Source of the DNA: F23-B02 sp963613665
GTDB lineage: Bacteria; Bacillota; Clostridia; Oscillospirales; Oscillospiraceae
Length of the DNA: 64,000 bases
Assembly (NCBI GenBank): GCA_963613665.1
Contig: CAVEAL010000001.1
Location: 124,001-188,000 of the forward strand
Direction of reading: 5' to 3'
Made by a program: the position numbers and the translations under genes. Positions 16,201-24,125 of this stretch are shown here, piece by piece. The notes below the pieces were generated by a model that was given only the letters and a program-made list of their open reading frames with translations, had not been told where the DNA came from and did not search any database. How positions within the stretch are numbered: the first letter of the stretch is position 1; the number at the start of each line of letters is the position of its first letter.

Positions 16201-17694
16201 TTATGCCTTGTAGTATTTGTTGAAAAACGGCTCCATGGTGTAGTAGCACTCGTAGTAGCGCTCGTATGCCTCGTCGTAAGCGGGCTTCTTGCTCAGATCC
16301 GGCTCGTAGGTCGCGCCGAGCTCGACCATGGCCTCGGCCGCCTCGTCAAGGCTTGCAAAGTTGCCCTCGGCGACGGATGCGAGCATTGCCGCGCCTATTG
16401 CCGCGCCCTCGGGGTTCTTGGTGGCTACCAGCGGCTTGCCGAGCACGTCGGCCTTCATCTGGCACCAGAACGGAGACTTTGTCGAACCGCCGACTATGCG
16501 GACGCTCGAGCAGTCCATGCCGATCTCCCCGAACCTGTCAACGTTGTCCCTCAGACCGAAGGAGATGCCCTCAAACACCGCGCGGGACATGTCGTCGAGC
16601 GTGTGGCTGAGCGTAAGTCCGGTGAATGTGCCGCGTGCGCAGCCGTTCCACGTCGGGGTCATCGCGCCGCCCATACAGGGCAGGAAGGTCACGCCGTTGG
16701 AGCCTATGGGGCTGCGCTTTGCCTGCGTGTTCATCAGGTCGTAGTTCGGCAGGCGCAGGATGGTGTCCTTGTACCATCTCGTCGAGCCGCCGGATACAAA
16801 GCCGGGGTTCTCTATCAGCCACAGGCGGGAGTCGGCGGAATGGTGGGTCTCAACAAGACCCTTTTTGTCGAAAACGGGCTTGTCGGAGGTTCCGGCAACG
16901 GGCTCGGCAGTGCCGGTTATGTCGCAGACCATGCCGGGCTTTACGAGACCCGAGCCGAGGCATGCACTGTGCTCGTCACCGGTGCCGCAGATGACCTTGG
17001 TTCTGGTCGTAAGACCCAGACGGCGCGCAACCATCTCCGTGAGCGTTCCGACGACGGTTTCCGCCTTGACTATTTTGCCCAGCAGCTCCGGGTCGAGGCC
17101 AAAGGCGTTTGCCAGCTCCGGCGACCATTTCTTTTCGGATACGTTGTATATCATCGAGGCCGATGCCTGCGCGTAGTCAACGGCGGCGGTGCCGGTCATC
17201 CAGTAGACCATGTAGCTGTCAACGTTCAGCAGATACTTGGCCTTCGCAAAGACCTCGGGGAGGTTTTTCTTCGTCCACAGCATCTTTGCCGCAGTGTGGG
17301 TGGAATCGAGGTTGAGGCCCGATATCTCGAAAACGCGCGCGGGATCGACGATCTTTGCGACCTCGGCAGTCTCTGCTTCGGCGCGGCGGTCGAGCCAGAT
17401 GATGCAGTTGCTCAGCGCGTTGCCGTTTTCGTCGGCGGCAATTACGGAGTCGTTTATCGCGTCCATGCCGATCGTGCCGATTTCTGCGGGATCAACGCCG
17501 CTGTCGGCGATAAGCTGCTTTATGACGGTGGTGAAGGAATGAAGGTAGTCCTCGACGGGCTGCTCCGCCCAGCCGGGATTTGGATATATGGGATCGTGTG
17601 CACAGGTGGCTTCGGCAACTATCTTGCCCGAGGGATCGACGAGCAGTCCCTTGAGCGACTGTGTGCCGAGGTCAACGCCGATTACATAGCTCAT
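16201..17694 (-). CDS. FGGY-family carbohydrate kinase (xylulokinase-like)
   Basis: The 497-residue product begins MSYVIGVDLGTQSLKGLLVD, the phosphate-1 loop of the FGGY/actin-like ATPase fold. The C-terminal half has GTGDEHSACLGSGLV and RIVGGSTKSPFWCQMKADVL, the FGGY second signature, followed by the adenosine loop. AAGGAGAAAAACC precedes the ATG. Members phosphorylate ketoses or polyols such as xylulose, ribulose or glycerol. It lies upstream of a polyol-phosphate dehydrogenase gene and downstream of a permease gene, so it probably phosphorylates the imported substrate or its first product. Confidence 0.9.
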   Translation of the reverse strand: MSYVIGVDLGTQSLKGLLVDPSGKIVAEATCAHDPIYPNPGWAEQPVEDYLHSFTTVIKQLIADSGVDPAEIGTIGMDAINDSVIAADENGNALSNCIIWLDRRAEAETAEVAKIVDPARVFEISGLNLDSTHTAAKMLWTKKNLPEVFAKAKYLLNVDSYMVYWMTGTAAVDYAQASASMIYNVSEKKWSPELANAFGLDPELLGKIVKAETVVGTLTEMVARRLGLTTRTKVICGTGDEHSACLGSGLVKPGMVCDITGTAEPVAGTSDKPVFDKKGLVETHHSADSRLWLIENPGFVSGGSTRWYKDTILRLPNYDLMNTQAKRSPIGSNGVTFLPCMGGAMTPTWNGCARGTFTGLTLSHTLDDMSRAVFEGISFGLRDNVDRFGEIGMDCSSVRIVGGSTKSPFWCQMKADVLGKPLVATKNPEGAAIGAAMLASVAEGNFASLDEAAEAMVELGATYEPDLSKKPAYDEAYERYYECYYTMEPFFNKYYKA

Positions 17695-17717
17695 GGTTTT
17701 TCTCCTTTTCTAAATAC

Positions 17718-17751
17718 TCAAAAAGCGGCATCGCCATTTGACGATGCCGCT
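17718..17751 (-). terminator. Terminator between permease and kinase genes
   Basis: AGCGGCATCG / CGATGCCGCT forms a 10-base-pair stem with TTTTT on the minus strand. It should reduce read-through from the permease gene into the kinase-dehydrogenase-phosphatase genes. Confidence 0.82.
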
Positions 17752-17790
17752 ATGGCGTTTTGCTTACTTATGATATTGCCGGTGAAGCGA

Positions 17791-19116
17791 TCACTGATCC
17801 TCGGGTTCTACGAGGAATGTGCCGTTCTTGTTCTTGCAGGCCGCGGCGTAGTAGATCATTGCAACGACGAAGAAGCCGAAGGCGATGATGCACAGCAGCG
17901 GGGACTTGCCCGCTACGGCGCTGTAGATGGAAGCGGCGGCGACGATGACGCAGAAGGGAACACCGAGGTAGCCCAGCCACTTGGGGCACTTGTAGGGACG
18001 CGGCATGTCCTTCTGATCCTTGCCGAGCTTGATCCAGGAAGCGAAGCAGCACAGTGCCATGAATGCAGAGCCGATGCCCGCAATGACAACGATAACGTCA
18101 ACAGAGCCGATGAGGGTCAGGACGATGCCGATGACGGAGGTGGTCAGCAGAGCGTTGATGGGGGTGCCGTTCTTGTCGAGCTTGCCGAGGTAGCCGGGCA
18201 GGCACTTGCAGCGTGCCAGAGCGTAGGTCTGACGGGACTGGCCGATGATGATGCCGTTGAGGGAGGCGATAAGGCCGATCATTGCGATGACGATGAATAC
18301 GATGCTCATCGTGCTGCCCTCACCGAAGAGGTGATTGATGACGTTTGCAATGGGGGCATCGTTCTTGAGAAGCTCTTCCTTGGGCAGGAGAGAGAAGGTG
18401 GTGACGAGCATGAGCATACCGCCGACGAGCAGGGTGAAGATACCGACGATGAAGCCCTTGGGAATGTCCTTGGAGGGGTTCTTGCACTCCTCTGCGCCCA
18501 TGCCGCCTGCCTCGAATGCGAGGAAGAACCATACGGCGTAGGGGATGGCGACGAAGATGCCCTTGATGCCGCCGAGCTCACCCATCTGGCCGAGCAGGCT
18601 GAAGTCTGCGTGAGGCAGACCGATGCAGGCGTAGAAGACAACGCCGATAACACCGATGATGGTGACGACAAGGCCGATTGCCTGACCGGCCTCGATGCCG
18701 CGCATGTTGATGAACAGGAAGATCAGGTATGCGACGACGGATGCGACGACTGCGGGAACGGAGGGGAACAGAGTGTGTACATATGCGCCGACTGCGATGC
18801 ATATGCCGGGGGTGCAGAACAGGGATTCAACGAGATAGCTGAAGCCTGCGAAGAAGCCTGCGCCGCGGCCGAATGCTTTTTCGGTGTATGCTGCGGGGCC
18901 TGCGGAGCTGGGGATGGCGGTTGCAAGCTCTGCGAACATGAATGCGAAGGGAACGTAGAACAGAATGGCTATTGCCATTGCGATGAGACAACCGGTGAAG
19001 TTGGTCTCGGATGCGATGTAGTTCCAGCCGTAGTAGCTGCCGGAAATGACCGCGCCGACCGCAACTGACCAGATACCGGCGGCAGTCAGGGCTTTTTTCA
19101 GTTTGTTTTCTTCCAC
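17791..19116 (-). CDS. APC superfamily amino acid/amine permease
   Basis: The GTG start follows a near-perfect AGGAGGTATATACTC. The 441-residue protein has about twelve hydrophobic segments and the APC landmarks VGAVISGSYYGWN in the first span and AFMFAELATAIPSSAGPAAY in the second. The central FEAGGMGAEECKNPSKDIPKG is the typical cytoplasmic loop. APC carriers move amino acids, amines and some Amadori compounds (FrlA type). A permease of this class in a kinase/polyol-dehydrogenase operon is unusual and suggests an imported substrate that carries nitrogen, or an amino-acid conjugate. Confidence 0.9.
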   Translation of the reverse strand: MEENKLKKALTAAGIWSVAVGAVISGSYYGWNYIASETNFTGCLIAMAIAILFYVPFAFMFAELATAIPSSAGPAAYTEKAFGRGAGFFAGFSYLVESLFCTPGICIAVGAYVHTLFPSVPAVVASVVAYLIFLFINMRGIEAGQAIGLVVTIIGVIGVVFYACIGLPHADFSLLGQMGELGGIKGIFVAIPYAVWFFLAFEAGGMGAEECKNPSKDIPKGFIVGIFTLLVGGMLMLVTTFSLLPKEELLKNDAPIANVINHLFGEGSTMSIVFIVIAMIGLIASLNGIIIGQSRQTYALARCKCLPGYLGKLDKNGTPINALLTTSVIGIVLTLIGSVDVIVVIAGIGSAFMALCCFASWIKLGKDQKDMPRPYKCPKWLGYLGVPFCVIVAAASIYSAVAGKSPLLCIIAFGFFVVAMIYYAAACKNKNGTFLVEPEDQ

Positions 19117-19165
19117 GAGTATATACCTCCTATTTTTTATCTGTACCGTGTACAGTCAAGTACGA

Positions 19166-19837
19166 TCACTTCTGTGCCATGTAGTCAGCGACGGCCTTGA
19201 GGTTATCGCGGAAGCTGCCGTCGGCGACGAATTTCTTCTCGAAGAGAGCGGAGCCCATGGTGAAGGTCCAGGGAGCGATATCGAACATGGTGTCGATGCG
19301 CTCGAAGCTGTTGATGGAGCCGGCGATGCAGATCTCGGCATCGACTGCGGCGCAGAACTCGCGTGCGAGCTTTTCGCCGTCAACGACGTGACGGTAGGCA
19401 AGAATGTCAAAGCCCTTGATGCCCTTTGCCATGAGATCCTTCGCGTTCCGGATGATCTCCTCGTTCGTGCCCTCAAGGATGCTGGGGCTGCCGGATACCT
19501 TGCCGACGAAGGGCAGGTAAGCCATACCGTTTTCCTTGAGAAGCTTTGCGACGGAGTCGTAGTACACGGTGCCCATGAGATAATCAAAGCCGCAGTCGAT
19601 GGCGGTCTGAGCTCCGTCGAGGCAGCTTGCCTCGTCATAGGTGACGACCTCGAGGAAGGTGGTCTTGCCGGCTGCCTTCATTGCTCCGGCGACCTTTTTC
19701 ATCTCGTCCTTGGGCAGACCAACGTTCTTAAAGCCCCAGAACTTTACCGGCAGGTCCTTGCACTGCTCGAATATCTCGCCTGCGTCCTTTACGGTTACGT
19801 CATGATGCGTCAGCATGATTATGATCTCAGGTTTCAT
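19166..19837 (-). CDS. TIM-barrel protein of unknown function, copy 1
   Basis: The 223-residue protein reads as a beta/alpha barrel: MKPEIIIMLTHHDVTV is strand 1, TTFLEVVTYDEASC and FDYLMGTVYYDS are further strand ends. The C-terminal ICIAGSINSFERID and FTMGSALFEKK form a standard phosphate-binding half. An enzyme acting on a phosphorylated small molecule (aldolase, isomerase or epimerase) is likely, but I do not recognise the family. AAGGAGACGAAAAA precedes the ATG. Copy 2 at 20946-21617 encodes the same protein apart from one of the last residues (MAQK versus MAKK). This copy heads the permease-kinase-dehydrogenase-phosphatase run. Confidence 0.75.
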   Translation of the reverse strand: MKPEIIIMLTHHDVTVKDAGEIFEQCKDLPVKFWGFKNVGLPKDEMKKVAGAMKAAGKTTFLEVVTYDEASCLDGAQTAIDCGFDYLMGTVYYDSVAKLLKENGMAYLPFVGKVSGSPSILEGTNEEIIRNAKDLMAKGIKGFDILAYRHVVDGEKLAREFCAAVDAEICIAGSINSFERIDTMFDIAPWTFTMGSALFEKKFVADGSFRDNLKAVADYMAQK

Positions 19838-19851
19838 TTTTTCGTCTCCTT
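19176..19851. repeat. 676-base direct repeat, copy 1
   Basis: This segment matches 20956-21631 with a single difference seen by eye (19229 G versus 21009 A, silent). The match covers the whole TIM-barrel gene except its last two codons, plus the ribosome binding site, and stops sharply at both ends. Confidence 0.93.
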
Positions 19852-20232
19852 TTCATTTTCTTTCTCGGTAAAAACCGATCCCGTTTTTTACGAAAATAAT
19901 AATATTTCAGTTTTTTTAAAATGTAAATAAAAAACGCACGCGCAAAAAAGCCGCATAATGCCTAAGTTGGCGATGACTTTGAATATTTGCGCGTTTCGCT
20001 TATTTTTCGCATAAAATGCGCGTTTCGCTCACGCGTTTTTTACATTTCACACAAAAACAGAGTATAAATTTTTACACTTTGCTTAGCTAAAGAATGATGC
20101 ATTTTTAACAAAAAAACAGTAAAAATTTGTTGCTTTAGTCAGACGTTTTGTGCTTTTGCACAAAATAAATATGACCCAATTGTTAAAAGCACACAAGGAA
20201 ACCTTAACGCGCCGCTTTTTGCGTAAACGGGC
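19852..20232. promoter_or_regulatory. AT-rich control region upstream of TIM-barrel copy 1, with two TGCGCGTTTCGC boxes
   Basis: This gene-free stretch drives the minus-strand operon. It carries TGCGCGTTTCGC at 19988-19999 and again at 20017-20028, 29 bases apart (about three helical turns). The same 12-base box occurs once upstream of TIM-barrel copy 2. DeoR-family regulators bind such spaced repeats, and a deoR-type gene lies in the cluster, so these are candidate operators. I could not fix a -10/-35 pair with confidence. Confidence 0.55.
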
Positions 20233-20274
20233 AAAAAACACACGGAACGCTCATTTTACCGAACGTTCCGTGTG
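20233..20274 (-). terminator. Terminator of the flavin reductase-like gene
   Basis: On the minus strand an 11-base-pair stem (CACACGGAACG / CGTTCCGTGTG) is followed by TTTTTT. Confidence 0.9.
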
Positions 20275-20290
20275 AATGTGACCGTGCCTA

Positions 20291-20794
20291 TTAAATTTCC
20301 GCGGCGGTGCCGAGACGGCCGTAGCCGTCGTAAGCGTAGAGCTGTTTTTTGCTCTCGTCGCCGTAGATGGCGACTGCGTCGGCAACGAAAAACGTGTGAT
20401 CGCCGATGCTCATCATATCGCTGAGCCTGCACTCGAAAACGACCTTGCTCTCCCGCACGACCTTGGGAGCTATCTCCCTTGCCTCGGCAAGCTCTATGCC
20501 GAATTCGGCGGCCTTGTCCGTGCTTCTGCCGGAGCAGCTGCCGCAGCGGAGCGCGGACTCTTTGAGCGCCTCGTCAACGATGCACAGCGCAAACTCTCCG
20601 CCCTCGCGGATATTGCCGCCGCTGTAGCCCTTGTTGCTCAGACAGGCGCCGAGCTTCACGGGGTGATTGCTCAGATACGTCCACCATGAAACGGCCATGA
20701 CGTTCGTTTTGCCCTCGGCATCCTTCGAGGTGAGCAGCGCAAATGGCGCCGGTGCGGTCATGCGCTGAGCCTGACCTATTGTGAGATCCTTCAT
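20291..20794 (-). CDS. Flavin reductase-like domain protein (flavoredoxin type)
   Basis: The 167-residue protein has the split-barrel flavin-binding fold of flavoredoxins: PAPFALLTSKDAEGKTNVMAVSW at the N-terminus and VKLGACLSNKGYSGGNIREG forming the FMN phosphate site. GGAGGGATATC sits before the ATG. Members bind FMN and pass electrons to partner enzymes. It has its own terminator and lies between the two TIM-barrel copies, so recombination between them would delete it. Its link to the surrounding sugar-type enzymes is not obvious; a redox step or flavin supply is possible. Confidence 0.88.
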   Translation of the reverse strand: MKDLTIGQAQRMTAPAPFALLTSKDAEGKTNVMAVSWWTYLSNHPVKLGACLSNKGYSGGNIREGGEFALCIVDEALKESALRCGSCSGRSTDKAAEFGIELAEAREIAPKVVRESKVVFECRLSDMMSIGDHTFFVADAVAIYGDESKKQLYAYDGYGRLGTAAEI

Positions 20795-20883
20795 GATATC
20801 CCTCCTTGCTTAACTTGCCTGAAATGAGATTGTCTAAAAAATCTATGCTGCGAGGAAAGATATCCGCGCAGCAGGGGAGTTTG

Positions 20884-20907
20884 AGGAGGCAGGACTCCGC
20901 CTCCTCT
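20884..20907. other. GC-rich hairpin between TIM-barrel copy 2 and the flavin reductase gene
   Basis: GAGGAGGC / GCCTCCTC pairs over 8 bases with an 8-base loop. There is no U-run on either strand, so it may be a processing or pausing hairpin rather than a terminator. Confidence 0.5.
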
Positions 20908-20945
20908 TCGGTTTAAATTAACATACCGTGCAGGTCTTGGCAAGC

Positions 20946-21617
20946 TTATTTTTTCGCCATGTAGTCAGCGACGGCCTTGAGGTTATCGCGGAAGCTGCCG
21001 TCGGCGACAAATTTCTTCTCGAAGAGAGCGGAGCCCATGGTGAAGGTCCAGGGAGCGATATCGAACATGGTGTCGATGCGCTCGAAGCTGTTGATGGAGC
21101 CGGCGATGCAGATCTCGGCATCGACTGCGGCGCAGAACTCGCGTGCGAGCTTTTCGCCGTCAACGACGTGACGGTAGGCAAGAATGTCAAAGCCCTTGAT
21201 GCCCTTTGCCATGAGATCCTTCGCGTTCCGGATGATCTCCTCGTTCGTGCCCTCAAGGATGCTGGGGCTGCCGGATACCTTGCCGACGAAGGGCAGGTAA
21301 GCCATACCGTTTTCCTTGAGAAGCTTTGCGACGGAGTCGTAGTACACGGTGCCCATGAGATAATCAAAGCCGCAGTCGATGGCGGTCTGAGCTCCGTCGA
21401 GGCAGCTTGCCTCGTCATAGGTGACGACCTCGAGGAAGGTGGTCTTGCCGGCTGCCTTCATTGCTCCGGCGACCTTTTTCATCTCGTCCTTGGGCAGACC
21501 AACGTTCTTAAAGCCCCAGAACTTTACCGGCAGGTCCTTGCACTGCTCGAATATCTCGCCTGCGTCCTTTACGGTTACGTCATGATGCGTCAGCATGATT
21601 ATGATCTCAGGTTTCAT
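20946..21617 (-). CDS. TIM-barrel protein of unknown function, copy 2
   Basis: This 223-residue protein is identical to copy 1 except at the second-last residue. The start is placed at the ATG at 21617 because the same GGAGACGAAAAA site precedes it; an in-frame codon at 21665 lies outside the repeat and has no such site. It stands alone on its transcript unit, upstream of the flavin reductase gene and divergent from the deoR gene. Keeping two copies may raise dosage or let one copy be expressed independently. Function is unknown; a phosphate-binding barrel enzyme is likely. Confidence 0.75.
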   Translation of the reverse strand: MKPEIIIMLTHHDVTVKDAGEIFEQCKDLPVKFWGFKNVGLPKDEMKKVAGAMKAAGKTTFLEVVTYDEASCLDGAQTAIDCGFDYLMGTVYYDSVAKLLKENGMAYLPFVGKVSGSPSILEGTNEEIIRNAKDLMAKGIKGFDILAYRHVVDGEKLAREFCAAVDAEICIAGSINSFERIDTMFDIAPWTFTMGSALFEKKFVADGSFRDNLKAVADYMAKK

Positions 21618-21631
21618 TTTTTCGTCTCCTT
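20956..21631. repeat. 676-base direct repeat, copy 2
   Basis: Same orientation as copy 1, offset by exactly 1780 bases. The flanks are unrelated on both sides. Confidence 0.93.
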
Positions 21632-21962
21632 GTAAAACATTATGTTGATGCTGCCGGCCATGCAAAGAAATTCAAATGCACGGCCGCAGAGGGGAATGAC
21701 CCAACAACTACAGTATAAAAATAGTAGGAATTTCGCCTTTCGTCAACTCGCGGAAGATGCCTCAAACTGTGCGAAAAGGAAGATACCTGCAATTTTGCGC
21801 GTTTCGCGCAAAAAACTTTTGCTTTTGAGCGTGTTGTTCCGAAAAAATTATTGATTTCTCACAAAAAAACTCTTTATTTTTCTACATCCGCGTCATATAA
21901 TTAAGCTCATAGACATACACGTTTTGGACAGAACACGAATTTCGCATCAGGGAGTGACAGAT
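21632..21962. promoter_or_regulatory. Divergent control region between TIM-barrel copy 2 and deoR
   Basis: The region is AT-rich. TTTTGCGCG-TTT-CGCGCAAAA at about 21793-21813 is a perfect palindrome that contains the TGCGCGTTTCGC box (21796-21807) also found twice upstream of copy 1. A TATAAT at 21896-21901 probably serves deoR, with a weak -35. The arrangement suits autoregulation and control of the copy 2 gene by the DeoR protein. Confidence 0.6.
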
Positions 21963-22715
21963 ATGAAGACCAGTATTCGTGAGCAGAAGATAATAAGCAT
22001 CCTCGAAAGCCGCGGAGAGATGTCCGTCAATGCGCTGAGCGAAAACCTCGGCGTTTCCGTATCGACGCTGCGCAAGCAGCTTGCGGATATGCAGAACAGA
22101 AAGCTCATTATCCGCACCTACGGCGGCGTCATGTCGGCAAACCGCTTTCCGGACGAGACCTTCGACAGCAAGCTGCACAAAAGCGTTTCCGAAAAGCGGC
22201 GCATCGCAACTCGCGCAAGGCAGCTCGTGCATGACGGCGACTCGATATCCCTCGGCAGCGGCACGACGGTGTACGCGCTCAGCAACCTCCTTGATGACCT
22301 CGACACCGCGACTATATACACAAACTCCATGCAGGCGGCGGATTTTCTTGCACGCTGCGCCTCGCTGGACGTTCACATCTGCGGCGGAATAATCCGAAGC
22401 TCCACCGGCACCATCATCGGCAACGAGGCCTTCAATTTTTTCAACGGCATCTGCGTTGACTATGCCTTTATAAGCTGCGACGCCATCGACGATAACGGCG
22501 AGGTATACAGCGATAACATTGCCGTGGCCGCGGTCGAGAGCGCGGTTTTGAAAAACGCAAAGCATAAATACGTTCTGTGCGACTCGTCAAAGCTCGGCAA
22601 GCGCTCTATAGCGCATATAGTGGACCTCAAGGAATGCGATGCGCTCATAACCGGCCGCAGCGGCGGAACGGTGACGGATAAGCTTGCCTACTCCGTGAAT
22701 GTAGACTTGGTATGA
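21963..22715 (+). CDS. DeoR family transcriptional regulator
   Basis: The start at 21963 is supported by GGGAGTGACAGAT; earlier in-frame codons have no site. The 250-residue protein has an N-terminal winged helix (EQKIISILESRGEMSVNALSENLGVSVSTLRKQL) ending in the DeoR-type TYGGV, then a sugar-phosphate sensor domain with LVHDGDSISLGSGTTVYAL. DeoR regulators usually repress catabolic operons and are released by a phosphorylated pathway intermediate. It is the only regulator in the cluster and the only plus-strand gene among the minus-strand catabolic genes, so it is the likely local regulator. Confidence 0.92.
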   Translation: MKTSIREQKIISILESRGEMSVNALSENLGVSVSTLRKQLADMQNRKLIIRTYGGVMSANRFPDETFDSKLHKSVSEKRRIATRARQLVHDGDSISLGSGTTVYALSNLLDDLDTATIYTNSMQAADFLARCASLDVHICGGIIRSSTGTIIGNEAFNFFNGICVDYAFISCDAIDDNGEVYSDNIAVAAVESAVLKNAKHKYVLCDSSKLGKRSIAHIVDLKECDALITGRSGGTVTDKLAYSVNVDLV

Positions 22716-22719
22716 TGTA

Positions 22720-22748
22720 AAAATGCACCGGTTGACCGGTGCATTTTT
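22720..22748. terminator. Bidirectional terminator between deoR and the second dehydrogenase gene
   Basis: AAAATGCACCGG / CCGGTGCATTTTT is a 12-base-pair stem with a 5-base loop, placed between converging genes. Confidence 0.92.
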
Positions 22749-22758
22749 CATGCCTTTA

Positions 22759-24006
22759 TTATTCGCCGAAGTCGAGGACGCGCAGCATGCGCACGAGGGT
22801 GAGCCTGTTGCGGATGGCGGCCGAAATGGGGAGCATCTCCTGCTCGAGCGCGGGGTCTATGCCGATGTGTTCGGGCAGATATTTTGCGTTGCAGCCCTTG
22901 TAGAGCGCCTCCATTTCCTCGACGGAGGGGATCTTGTCTATCATGGCGCGTATCTCGTCCCAGTGATCGACGATGTTCTGCGCCTCGAAGGTCGCAAGGA
23001 CGTCGTTTGCGTTTTCCTTGATGATGCCCGGCGCGAGCCTGTCACCGAATTTTTCTCTTATCCACTGCTCGCTGAGCGGCTCGAAGGGCTTTGCCTTGGG
23101 CGTGGGCAGGGAAGCGAGGCGGTGATATTCCTTTATGCAGGCGAAGGTGCCTACGCCGACGCACTCGCCGTGGATGCCCTCGGCCTTTTCAAAGCGCGGC
23201 GGCTGCATCTCGACAAGGTGCGCCATGAGGTGCTCTGCACCCGAGGCTGCGCGCGAGTGGTTGAGAAGCTGCATGGTAAGGCCGCTCTTCATCTGTGCCA
23301 TGGTCATCGCCTCGTGGTCGGCAACGCCGGTCGCCGCGTATTTATCGGCGGCTTCGCGCATGATATCGAGTGCCTCCTGAGCAAGATCGGCTACCATCGG
23401 GCAGTAGTACTCATCCGCGACGAGCTTGGAGACCTTCCAGTCGAAAAGTGAGATGTACTTGGAGAGAATGTCGTTTATGCCGCTTGCTACGAGGCGTGCC
23501 GGCGCACCCTTTATGATGTCGAGGTCGGCAACGACGAGGACCGGAGCGCACATCGGCGTGGATTTCTTCTGACCGTTCAAAATGGCCGAGCAAATATTCG
23601 CCGTAAAGCCGTCGGAGGAGGCAAGCGTCGGGATGGCGACGAAGGGAATGCCGAGCTTGTATGCGGGATAGCGGCCGAAGTCCATGATCGTACCCGCACC
23701 GTAGGCTACGATGACCTCGGGGGAGTCGAGCTTTGTCATCATCTCCTCGATAACGGTGTCCTCCGCGCGCAGGCCGTTTGCCTCGAGCACGATCTCCTGA
23801 TCGGCGGCAACGTGCTTGCCCTCCGTGAGCTTGTAGATAACAGTGTCGTAGATAACGGCACGCTTTTTGCCGGCAAGGCCGACGTCGGCCATGTACTGCT
23901 CGAAGTTGTTTATCGCGCCGTATTCGACGACGACTTTTTTTGTTTCAAGCTCATGGTCTCTGCCGCAGACGCATTTGCCGACGTATTTTTCGCAATCCAT
24001 GATCAT
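22759..24006 (-). CDS. Second glycerol-1-phosphate dehydrogenase-like enzyme
   Basis: I start at the ATG at 24006, 7 bases after GAGGTG; the TTG at 24021 would overlap that site. The 415-residue protein has VAYGAGTIMDFGRYPAYKLG for NAD binding and ASSDGFTANICSAIL at the substrate side. GINDILSKYISLFDWK, SGAEHLMAHLVEM and EGIHGECVGVGTF hold the metal ligands. This is closer to canonical EgsA/AraM than the enzyme at 14732-16177, from which it differs throughout. Two divergent members at the two ends of one cluster could act on different carbon positions or different stereoisomers. Substrate unknown. Confidence 0.85.
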   Translation of the reverse strand: MIMDCEKYVGKCVCGRDHELETKKVVVEYGAINNFEQYMADVGLAGKKRAVIYDTVIYKLTEGKHVAADQEIVLEANGLRAEDTVIEEMMTKLDSPEVIVAYGAGTIMDFGRYPAYKLGIPFVAIPTLASSDGFTANICSAILNGQKKSTPMCAPVLVVADLDIIKGAPARLVASGINDILSKYISLFDWKVSKLVADEYYCPMVADLAQEALDIMREAADKYAATGVADHEAMTMAQMKSGLTMQLLNHSRAASGAEHLMAHLVEMQPPRFEKAEGIHGECVGVGTFACIKEYHRLASLPTPKAKPFEPLSEQWIREKFGDRLAPGIIKENANDVLATFEAQNIVDHWDEIRAMIDKIPSVEEMEALYKGCNAKYLPEHIGIDPALEQEMLPISAAIRNRLTLVRMLRVLDFGE

Positions 24007-24085
24007 GGTAAAACACCTCAATTTTTTAAATTCTGATTCAATATTAACGAAGCCTCATCTTTAAGTCAAGAGCGAAAAATGACGA

Positions 24086-24117
24086 AAAAAACGGGCAAAG
24101 CCACAATAGCCTGCCCG
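24086..24117 (-). terminator. Terminator after the small P-loop gene
   Basis: On the minus strand CGGGCA / TGCCCG closes a loop and is followed by seven T. Confidence 0.8.
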
Positions 24118-24125
24118 ATTTTTGG

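Noticed and set aside
16141..19068. A 975-residue open frame on the plus strand, rich in D, G and A
   Set aside because: It lies antisense to the FGGY kinase and APC permease genes, which have clear motifs and ribosome binding sites. The shadow results from strong G/C third-position bias.
19046..19930. Plus-strand frames repeated at 19046-19930 and 20928-21635
   Set aside because: They are antisense to the two TIM-barrel copies; their repetition is just the duplicated DNA.
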